From contig CM063260.1 in assembly GCA_032158295.1 (NCBI GenBank), forward strand, positions 9,528,767 to 9,592,766: DNA of 64,000 nucleotides. The letters are read 5' to 3'. Under the pieces are notes generated by a model. It searched no databases. It was not told where the DNA came from and was given only the letters and a program-made list of their open reading frames with translations. Of the stretch, positions 31,301-43,300 are shown in pieces; position 1 is the stretch's first letter, and each line of letters opens with the position of its first letter. The translations under genes and the position numbers were made by a program. This DNA is from Pycnopodia helianthoides. Its lineage: Eukaryota; Echinodermata; Asteroidea; Forcipulatida; Asteriidae.

Positions 31301-34300
31301 CTGCATAATACAAAAAAAAAAATAATAATACCAGACTAAATGAAAAAAAACTTAAGCTGATAATTTTCACTTAAGGTTCGGGAGAACTGAAAGCGCACTT
31401 ATCCCAAATTGTCATCAGGGAAATTTGCTAATCTGCTAGGTACCACTTTATCGTGATTCTGTATTTTTTATAATTATTTATTCTAACGTAGTTTACAGCC
31501 GTAGCAAATATTAGTGGGGAAGTTAGCAATGAAATATGAAAGTAAATAAGACATAACAAAACAAATGCAAAGACCTTACCTCTGTTTAAGTTACTTGTAA
31601 ACAATTAAGATTGTTGATGAACTAAAGTTCATGTGATCACTAAACTATTATAACAGTTCATTCGTTGAAAACATCCTTTCAACGCCTGGTCTAGAGCTTA
31701 AAGTGTCCTCGCCCAAAGTAATGTTTTTTCAATGTTATCGTTGCACAATTTGTTGATAATTTAAAAACGGACAATTTAGATGTATTGTTTCAAAAGGAGT
31801 TATTATTACCGCAATCGAAGTACATTTTCTTGCTATGAATGTACGCAACAATGCGGAAAAACATCTTTGTATTCTGTTGTTGTTAATTATAAAGGGATAC
31901 GGCTATGTTGTTTATTGGACGATGTGCTTGTTGAAAACTGGAGTATGGGATTGGATTCACTCTTCCAAAACCCAAAGTAAAATGTTAATGTTGTAGATCT
32001 GTTTTGTAAACAGCTGTAGCCCCCCCCCCCGCACGAGATCAAAACATTTCAAATAATATAGTATCAATGGCGCCCAGACACCCATACAAAAAAAAAAAAA
32101 AACGTTAAAATGTATGCAAGACTGCTTAGCTTTTTTTGTGATTCGATATCTTCAACACAAGCGAAACATTATATTCTAAAATGTCGGTCAATAATCTACT
32201 AGTTAGCAGAGGAAAAGGGGAAAATGACTGGCCTACAGGCCATTGTCCCGGCCGTAGTGAGACTGTCTTACCAGCATGCCCTGTGACAAGTTTCCAATCT
32301 CCATATCGGATTGCTGCCCTCATCGTCACATTAAACGGAAGGTCGGCCAATCTTCCCCACAGTTGCTCATCTTCTCTTGTCCAAAATGTTGGTCCCTCCA
32401 AGGGATCTATATTATGAAGAAGCTCTTTTCGAGGGGATGGCCTACCTAAGCTATAACATAAATAGAAGATCACAGTGTCTTCAATCTTAGTTATTGTCGA
32501 TCAGTTTTTGTTTAAAGAAAGGGTGCTGATTGGTAAATAAATAAAGTATTCAAGAGTGTAATAATCACAATGAGAGACAGTTGACAATGAACTTGCATGT
32601 GAAACATACCTGATCATGCGCCATACATTGAATCCATCCAATGGGAGGTGGTTTTTCGTGCTGTGTTTTGCCACGCCTCTCACTAACGTTGGTAACCAGT
32701 CGCTCACGTGACACAACTCGTTGTTTACCGAACCTCGTACATTGGCAGGTAGCACGGGACCAGTGACGAAGGCAACACCACGAACGCCTCCTTCCCAGAG
32801 AGTGGATTTTCCCCACGGAGTGGCCAATTAATCCCGCCTGACTTAGGTCGACCCCCATTGTCTGTATAATCATGAAGCACAATATAACCGGTCCAACTTT
32901 GTCCAAAAAGCATATGAGACACACGCTACTTATTATTATCATTTCAAGGCTATGTTTTAATTAATATTTTAATAAACATTAAACCTTTAAAAAAGTCAAA
33001 TCTAGTAGTAGTATAGTTAATTGGCCAAAAGATACCCAAAGGAAAAAATACACGAACTAAAAACATACAGTAAGATTTGTTTGTTGAAACTGTTTAGGTG
33101 AAGTCCATGTATGTAGCATCGATTAGGGACTAGAAACTATAATATTTATGATCCATGTCTCGTATTTCAAGGCTAGATTGGTAAGAATATCATAATCTGT
33201 TTAAATAACTTGTTGTAGGTCAGGACTCATGGATCCAAAAAGATTATCAATGATATACCTGTTGGTAAAAAATGGGAAAATAATTATGTATATTTGTATT
33301 AATACGTTTTTTAAATAATATATTATTGTACCATTTTGTTTATTAGGTGATGCGGTGTTCTGGATGGAGAGTACATTTGGCCTTGGCCAGCCGCTCCATG
33401 TATTTGGGATCTCCAACCTCTGGTTCCAACAGATTATCCTGTCTCTATTGTGTGGCTCACGGAACTGCTTGTGTGTACGGCAGTGGCCACACCCTGGTAT
33501 CCTGACCTTAGCTGGTCAGCTAACATGTATGAGTGAACCTGTATCGTAAACTGATGCAGTTGAGGGGACCTCTCTACCCATAGTACATAAAGTCTGTATC
33601 GACGGAATTGGTGGGCTCAGTCAAGAGGCTATTTCACTCCGTTATGATGGCGTGACAGCAGTACAGCTAAGTTGTGATACTCTTTTTAAGGGTTGTTTGG
33701 AGGGTATCATCTCTCGCTGCCTAGCGGTTGATGGCATTGGATTGGAAGGCTAGGCAGAGTCATCTTCTATTCTGTACCTGAACCTCAGTAGTTCAGCTGT
33801 ATACGTAAAACAAACACCATGAGTTCAACCTGTAGTACCGGGAGTAAAGCCCCAGCATCTATTCTTCCCGTCCATAGGACCATTAAAACCATAATAGGAG
33901 GGCTTCGAATGATGTAAATAGTCTCCTGAAGGTTCTGCATGCTTGACCAAGAACTCCATCCTTTTGGGTCAGCTAAAAATGTTGTATAGTCTCTGTTCAC
34001 TGAACTTAATAAAGACCTCCGTGACTACAACCTATCTATTTTCCCGCATCCAAGAGCAAGTGCATCAACAAGCAGAAGACCCCGGTTTGTTGATCTCTAG
34101 TATAGGATCATCAACCATCTCCACCTCCTCTGCAATGCGGAATCAACAAGGTGCAGACATTGGTGGTATTGCAATAAATACTGCCGCTACTGACTTCTAT
34201 TTCTAGGATCTATGAAATAATTTTGCTAGCCATTTTCAAAGGCAATCTTAAGGCGTAAGTTCTCTCCTGTCATGTCATTGTCCCAAAACACCAGTGCGAT

Positions 34301-37300
34301 GCATCAATTAATGGGTTTTACAAAATGTCTCAACGACACAGACGCCTCCGTTCCCCTCCATAGGCAGAATTCCGCAAATCATTAGATTCTATTGACGAAC
34401 ACAATGGGGTGTCATGACCGAGTGGTTAAGAGCATCGGATTCAAGTTCTGGTGGTTTAGTCATCGGGGTGTGGGTTCGAGTCCCGGTCATGAAGAATTGT
34501 GTCCTTGAGCAAGACACTTTGCTATAATTGCTTCTCTTCACCCAGGGGTATAAATGGGTACCTGTGAGGGTCGAGGATCGATGAGCGCTGATAATCGGCT
34601 GCCGCATGGTCCCATGGCCTGATGAACGGGGGAATAATATTGTAAAGCGCTTTGAGATTGTTGATACATAAGCACCACAATTTTTATTTTAACATCTTGC
34701 ACGCTTACGGTATCCCAGTGCTGTTGCTCTAACTCCGGAAGGTGAATCTGGTTCTTTCGCCACAAACACTGGAGTTCTACATATGAGTCTAGACATCCGG
34801 CTCATTACAACTTCGACCTACATTATGCAAATGACATTAGCCTGCTGGCTGACACCCTACATGATGTCGCATCTTCCCTCCAGTTAGCGTGAAGGAGACT
34901 AAATAAATGATCATCAACCCATCTTCCCCTGATGACGTCACAGCATTGGATGGCAATAAGCTTGACAAAGTTGATGACTTCAAATACCCGGGTTCGTCTA
35001 CCAACACGTCTCGCGACGTTGATTGTGGAAAAGCTCAAGCTTGATCTACATTAAACTCACCAAAGTCCGTCGATTATCAATCTCCAAGGCCACCAAAGTT
35101 AAAGTCTTTTAGACTACGGTGGAAAACACCCTCCTCTAGAGTGCCGTGCAGGACTTTTGTCCTGCCGCTTTTAACCAAATCAATGACCCATTTTTTTGTT
35201 GACAAACCCGCTGTGGTCCTGGGTAGTATCTCGTGCCTGTCTGAACTTACCAGCGTGTATACGACGTGGTAAGACAATTGGAACATTAAAAAAATAATTT
35301 GTCAGCAAGTGCTAATCTATCAAGTAATAACAGAACCTTACCAGTGGAGAAAATAAGTAGAGTGTTCTGCCAAAGGCCGGAGCTAATCAAGGTCTGCGTA
35401 ATGTTATTTATGCCTTCATCGACTGCGCTCAACATTGCTGCATACTTCTGCCTCTTGGAGTTTTCTATTGTGTGTAAATGTTGCCGTATATATTCACTGG
35501 GAACTTGAAGTGGTGTGTGTTGACTTTGGTATGACAAGAACAGGAATAGCGGTGGCTGCATAAATATGAGAAAAAAACAACCTTATAGTGGATGACCTTG
35601 TGTAAGGCAACTTTTCTTTTCGGTGATTTCATACGCTTCCTTAAAAATTGAAGGAATTAACCTCGTTATATTTAGTTACATAACAAAACACATTTATTTC
35701 AATGCTCTAATTATCAGATTACGATTTGACATTTTCAACGAAGACGAGATTCATTACAACGAATGGTTTGCTCGTGTACTTGTCTAACTTTCTTTATTTT
35801 TTCCCCTATATCAGTAGCTTCTGATACATTTGTAGAGGTTGATAACCTTCAATTAAAAATACAAGTTGAAAATCATTTTAATAAATAAAAAGTCGCCATA
35901 CCGAGGCCATAGTACCACTCGATGTAAGGTTAGAAAACAAGAACTTGTGAGAAAAACATAATATGTTCACATTCTCTTGACTTAAAATAAAATGTAAATG
36001 AAGAATAAACAAATAGAAAGAAAAAAAAATACAAATGGAGAAGAAGAAGGGGAAAAAATGAAATTAATATTTATAAAAAAGAAAAGAAAAGAAAAAAGTA
36101 TTTTAGTAATTTCAATACACAAACAATTTTTTTAACTACGATGAAATATCTCGTTGTAACGAGATAACATCTCGTAATTAACCCTTAATAGCATGCCGTA
36201 ATTGCAATACATGTATTCTATTTGTAATAACGATAAATTATCGGATAATCATGAAATATTATCTCTTCATTTCAAAAATTATCTTGTTCTTAACACGACT
36301 TATTATGACTTTTGAGGATGATTGCTATACTATTATCAACAAAATGGGTGCGTTCTTTACATAAAGTTCTACACTGTTGCAGTGTTACAGTTAAAAGTGT
36401 CGAAATTGGTGTAAAGCCCGCCCCCTTTGGTTCATAACAGCTTAGCATTTACCACCATCAAGTAAGGCGTTATCAATTATGATATTTTCCTCGCATAACA
36501 TTATCTCGACGTACTTAAGAAATGGTACCTCGACCGTAATCAGGAGATATTTATCTTGTTGATAAAAATGTTTTTAATACATTTTAATCACGAGACATTA
36601 TCTTGCTAAAAGCTATTGAAAACAGAAAAGGTCGAAAACAAATTGTAATTCGGTGATGCAGTTTTTGTATTACAAACTTACATCTATATGTGCGTTGGTT
36701 GATATGCAATATGAACGCAACGAGGTATCCTTCATGACAAATTCGACACTATTGCAGTGTTGTAGGAAAATGCAAAAGTGCCGAATTCGGTGTAAAAAGG
36801 CACACCCCATTCGGTTTATAATAGCATAGCAACAACTCCTCCAAGTAAGTCGTAATAACGATATAATTAATACTAGTCGTTATAACGAGATAACAAGTTG
36901 TAATAACGAGGAAATAATATAGTAATAATGAGATGTCGTAGCTACCAGATAATTTCTCGTAATTACAAGATATATCTCCTTATTATGAGAAAGTATGTTA
37001 AACATGTAGTTCAAACAATATAGTTCCAAAAAAACAACAACGCTCCAATGTTGTTTGCATTTGTATGTACAATATGATATACTTTGCACTGCACTAATGG
37101 GCTTTCGTAGGAAGGTCCATGCGAGTGTAGAAATCTTTATTTAAATATTTGCGTCTAAAAACAATTCAGTCGAGAACTAACGAGATTCATACGCTATCCA
37201 ATGCAGGTGTCCTAGGGAAATATGTCCCCGGAGATTCTGTACCCATACGGGAAAATTAAAATGAGCTGAAGGAGGTTGATTCAAAAGAGGGCTCTTCCAG

Positions 37301-40300
37301 AAGAAGTTACAACACAATTTGCCATAAAGGCTGTGCAAGTCTCGCGCTCACTCGAACTTCCGGGACCATAGTGGTCCCAACCATATGGAGTTTTACGTGG
37401 GCGAGATTTTGTTTCGTCAATTATTTTAGTTTAACGTAGTTTATGTCTATGACAATTATATATGTTGTTGGGAATGTAATATTTAGTGATAACAAATATG
37501 AAAGTAAAATCAATTTAACAATATAACGAAGAAAACCCGAGAATTAAACTTGACCTCAGCTTCCGGTTACTGCAAAAAAAGTAGAACTTTGTGCTCACCT
37601 CCGATAACAAAACTTATGTAAACGCTTGTTTTGTATGCGCGATGATAATTGCCAGATGCTGTAATTGCAACGGCAGGCCTTTTTATTGAAGTCTATGGTT
37701 GTTGAGGCGTCAGCGTCCTCTATAAACTGCGCCAAGCGTTAATTTTACGCCGGTGTGACCTTCGCGAATCCGCGTAAGGGGTTTCTAAAAAGTTAAGATC
37801 AAATAAGCATCCTTGTCCCAGAGTTTTAATTATTCTTAGTAATGTGACAAGTAGAATAATTCACATCCGGGTACTTTTCATTTATTCATACTCACCTTTT
37901 TAAATACACCGGTTAGCGCGCCCTCATCGGCCGCAAGACGTCAGAGGGTCACTCTTTCCTTTGACGTCGGAGACTTAACATCACATTATTTTCTCCGTCT
38001 TAAATTCAGGTAATTACCATTCTATTTTCCATCCATTCTCCCCTAGATTTCATATAAATTCCTCTTGTATAAATTACTCGTAGAGTTTAGCTTATTTTAT
38101 GACATGTTTCTTTTTGACAAGGAAACGGTTTTCTAGAGTTAATTTACTTAGTGTTTAGTCGGGAAAGAAAACCCCCGTTATAGATATATTTCTTTTTGAT
38201 TTGAATTTCCTCAAGTCTCCTCTCTTAGATTTTGTTAATAGTTTTGCATTACTAGAGTTCGGAAGTAATGCCTTACTTGTTTTCCGATTGAATGATGTAA
38301 ATATTGCTGATTTTGCGGAGTTATCTTCTCATTTTGGTACGATTCCAAGATGGCGGACGCCATTAAACTTTTGGCGGGAACTTTAATTAGATCATTTAGT
38401 TTGCCTTTATTTATGCTTTTCTGTTTGCCATCCATTTCCAATCTTTGGCAAATCGTTTATTATAGATAGTCTTTATCCAAGTTCACGGATTATTTCATTG
38501 ATTTGTTTATTCTAAAATACATAATTTCTAGGCTGGAAAACGGCAACATTCTCGCGTCTTTTAAGGATTTCCTAATTCATTGTAAATAGTATTTGTGACT
38601 TGTAAGTTTTATTCTTAATGTTCTATTGAAATTATGTTTATTTAATTAGACTCTTTCCTTTGACGTCGGAGACTTAACATCACATTATTTTCTCCGTCTT
38701 GAATTCAGATATAAATAAAAGTCTGGAACAGCGAAGATTGTGTCCCGCAGGATCATTTAATTAAATCGGTCACAGTAATAATTAACACATTATTTGTGTA
38801 TTTATTATAAAAGCTAAAACTAATTTTATAAAAATTGTACTGGGTATTTTTGTTGTTCAGATTTTGTCATTAGATATAATTTAAAACACAGATTTGATTT
38901 CAGAAAAAAAAAAATGTTCTTCGTTTGACGTGTTTTCTCGTTCTGATACGCGCGAGACTTGCACAGTCTATTGTGGGATAGAGTCTCCGGCGTATATTAT
39001 GGTGCGACAGGATCTCCTGCCATCCTAGGACGTGTATTTAAATTAAAATACAAAGTTCAGCAAAATAAATCGTAACACTTTAAATTACCTTTAATTTGCC
39101 CTGGTGAAACCGTATGATCTCTTCTGCTCTTTCGGTGTACAATAATGTAGAATACCTCTTGACTTGTTTGATGGGTGCTTCATTAAAAAACAGGGCAGTT
39201 GAGGATTTTCTCGTGTAGTCAAAATGGTTGCTATTCCCAAGGACCATACCTAGAATGATTTGTATCAGTCATGCAAAATACCAGTTTTAGTTATTTACAA
39301 CTACTGAATACCAATACTGAGAACTGGGTTATGTTATCATGGGTCAAAAAGTAATGTTATAACATTTATATACAAAAGTGTTATCATCGATCAGCTGTCA
39401 CCAGAGAAACTGTTTATGTTTTTTTGACCTATGGTCAAATGATTTTAACGTTTTAATTTATTATATATACAAATATATTTTTGAATGGTAGTGATGTGTC
39501 ACATGATTACAATTAAAAAAATCACTTGATTATAATTTACCCTAAAATGGGATAAACCAATAATTATAGCGCCCCATAATGGTGACCCCAGTAATAAAAT
39601 ATAATGTGACGTTATTGATTATGTCACATTAAACAAAAGTTCTAAATCAAGAAAGCCGAGTTTTATTCCATCCAAACCAAACCAAGCCAGTAACCCCTTT
39701 GTATAATAGGTAAGTTGGTAGACCTTGTTGGTTGACCTCCGGTTTTCGTGCCAGCGCCGGCACGAAAACCGGAGGTCAATCCTTTTAGATCATCCATGGG
39801 CAGGTTTGGCCTTGAAAGCGGGGGACCAAGAACTGATTGCAAGGGGTTATGATTTAGTAAAATCTCCAGAGGATGTACGTGCCATCTACCATAATTAAAT
39901 GTTGTTGTTTTTGTACTCAACGTTTGAAATAAGTTGAAGTCTCTATGAGCACATATTTTTTTTTGTTTTCACCTCCACGTCTTTAAAACATAACAGCACA
40001 ACAAGAACACAACTTGTGGGCATATTAATCATTGCGTAGATTGAAAACTTGTTTAATTACGAAAATGCAAACACAAACTCCAGTTTTGAAGTTGCTAGTC
40101 TTTAAAAAAAAATGAAAATAATCTTAACCATATTTTGCTCGCAAGCGTTTTGACCCTCTCAAAAAATGGGGTTCAATATAAAAACGTGTTGGTTATACTC
40201 ATGATCATGTTTTTGTTTTGTTTTTTCTCTTTTTTTCTTTTTCTTTTGACGGGCATACTTAAAGAATAAAACAAATCGAAAGGACAAATTATTGTTTAGT

Positions 40301-43300
40301 TTTCAGCAAGTACTTTCCAATAGAACCAAGATGCTGAGAGACTTCAAAATATACTTATAAATATCTGGCCTTATCATTGGTTGGTAAAGGGATTTATTTA
40401 TAGGGTGGTGCATCCTTCCAATAGCGAGTTTAGCCGCAACAACAAGGTCTGTGTGAATCTTGAGTTGAAAGTTAAAAATGGTATGTTGATCACCCTTGAC
40501 CTGCCATAGTAGCGTGGGTATTCCGTTGATCTGAAGTTGAACCTGTGTAGTTATATGTTACAAAACTCCCCAACCTTAAAGGGCACCCACGTTAACTGTT
40601 GCTAAAGAAATGTGTTTATTGTAAGAGTGCCTCATAATTGTGAATATTGTTTTATAATCAACTCTGGCTGATTGAGTGATGTTGCTAGAGTTGCTTATTT
40701 TCTTATTAAAAATGTGTATGTTATTCATTTAAATATTTGATCTGCCCAACTTAATTCTCGTTTTGTCCGTCTGTCCTGTTTTGTCTGTTGCAAGGCGTTT
40801 TCCTACAAGCCTCTTATTATTCAATCAGCTTTTTTTGCTTTTGTCTTATTTTGATTGTTTTAAACTTGAATTATTTTTTTACAGCAGCGTCATTATTGTG
40901 TTTCATTCTCGTTGTTATAATTGCTGTTCGTGTTGTAACAGACAGAATTGTACATGTTCAACAAAATGATTAAATTAATTTAAAGAAAATTAAACAGACT
41001 TTGGTCATCTCATAGTATTAGTAGATTCTTGAAAATCACATGTAAAAATCGACAGCCATTAAAAGCCATCACATTAAAACATACTAGACAAAAGTATTCC
41101 CCAAAATGCTTGCTCAAACAATTCTACCTGTTTTTTGTATTACTATATATGTGTTTGATTTTTTGTTTATAATTTCTTAAAAAGTCATCTAATGGAAATG
41201 GAAAAAAAAAATGCTCTTATATGTTTACTCTAACCAAATACTATGTTTCCTTTAAAGTGGTTTAAGGGACTTGACGACTGACTTGAGGAAGTTGTTATTT
41301 GACTTGCCAGATGTTTTTCCCACTTCTTGAAATCTCTTGAACATGTTAAATGACTGATGGTTCAGAAAGAGTTTAAAGTACGTTGCGGACAAATTGTTGG
41401 TGATTCATTTTCGGATTTTGTTTGTGAAGCTGTACAAAACATGTTTGGGTCCTTTTTCCTGAGGAACAATTTGTCTTTGAAAACTTGCCCCACTAAGGGC
41501 TGCTTATTTCCAACGGTTTACCCAATTTGCCTTTAAAGCATGTGCAAAGCCAGGATGTTGAAGCATTACAAAAACGTGCCTATAATTGGAGTAGTATGGT
41601 GTGATGCGAACTTTAGGCAAACTGAAAGAAAAACAATCTATGTTGAGTGTGGATAAACACATCATAAACTAAAGACGATTTCTTCCTGCGTGAGGTTTTC
41701 TGTTTTTCAACTTCAACTTGAAATGAAGAAGAAGATTAGTTGTACAATACGTTGACACTGATTCTTGGGCGTACGAGAGAGGGGAGGGGGGGGGGGGGCA
41801 GAGGGGTATACTTTCCCGAAGTTTAAAACAGATAAAACATCAGTACACATTTCTTATACAGAGTAAAAAGTCTTTTTGCTTACTCTTTTCAATTGTTTTC
41901 GTTTTGCTGAGCCCGAATTTTCTCCTCCGTTTTGCCCGAATTTGAGATTGCAGTAGCCGCCCCTAGGTCGTACCCCCTTGGAAATTATGGAAAGAACATG
42001 ATTTGTCCAATAAACATGAACCCTACGGGAACGGGGGGGGGGGGGGTGGAAGACACATAGTTCTCGACGATTTTTATGAAACTTGCATGCCATAAATGTC
42101 CATTTCATGAAATTCAACACGATGACGTAAATCAAATTCTAAAACTTAACTTAGGCACAGTACACGTTTGGTAATTGGAGCCTACTGATTGCGTTTATCC
42201 TATATAAGTGTAGGTACATCCAACAAAACTAACCTGTGAACATTTCACTTCAAAAGGTGGTCGCGTTTTTGAGATATCACTAAAAAACCGGAGCGAATAT
42301 TTCTACGCAGGAAGAATATTCCTCATATGGAATATACAGTCTGAGAAGCATTTCTGACTTCTCAGATTCAAATTTGGGGAATAAAAAGTGATATACTTTC
42401 CATAAACGTAGTACTTCGAAGTTAAAAGTTTCTCAAAATTCATTATACTACTCACGGCTGCTGTACTTCTTTACCAAGTAAGTTTTTATTGCCACTTTAT
42501 TTTCGGAGTCATTACCAAACGTGTACTGTGCCTTTAAAAGTTACCATTAAAGGGCGTTTTTAAAAACAAGTTTTTATTTTATTTTATTTTGTTAATTTTG
42601 TTTGTAAAAAAAAAAAAACATTTTCTCCGTAATTTCCGTATTTCATGTTTCGAGGTTTAGTTGAATTTAGTTTAAACTATCGCTTAAAACCTTAATACGT
42701 TTTTAACAGTTGCTATGATAACATCAGACTCAGTAGAAAAAATAATGGGAAAACTCCGAAAAATTGGTGGTGACAGAATGCAGCGCTAAAAATTTAGGGA
42801 GGTGCACATTATGTTGTCTCCCCCACCCCCCGATAGAAATAGGTACATATTTAGTGTCTCAGTGCCGTTAAAAGTTCTTTAATTTGCATAGCATTTGGAT
42901 TATTGCTCAAACTGTAGTTACTATTACACTATCTTCTTAGTAAACTTTCAAAGAACAAATTAAAATAGTCCGTATATGACTTCTTTGTTTCTTTCTAACA
43001 ACTTTAAAATGTTTTACCCAAGTAGGAATCAAACCCTCTTCTTGTCGGCAGACACGCTTCGAGGCAGTAACCCAGATGCCATTTGCCCACAGCATGGGTG
43101 GAGTACCCTGCAGATTGTAGAGCTTGCGCCAGTGTCCTTTCCTCGAGGGGCAAGCAATGGGGCGAATTTGGAACTAAATTGTCATGTTGCATGCCTGTAT
43201 GGATCTAGAGATTGAATAATAATTTAACAAAATTTTAACAACAGATGACCGTGTGTCTGGTTCCCTTTTGAAAATAGTAATTATTATGCACGTGACAACT

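Noticed and set aside
34411..34492. tRNA-Leu gene
   Set aside because: It folds like a tRNA but is followed by a SINE body and has a wobble-rich anticodon stem; treated as the head of a SINE.
40763..40973. Two overlapping hydrophobic/Cys-rich small ORFs
   Set aside because: AT-rich intron sequence with T-runs; no splice or start support.
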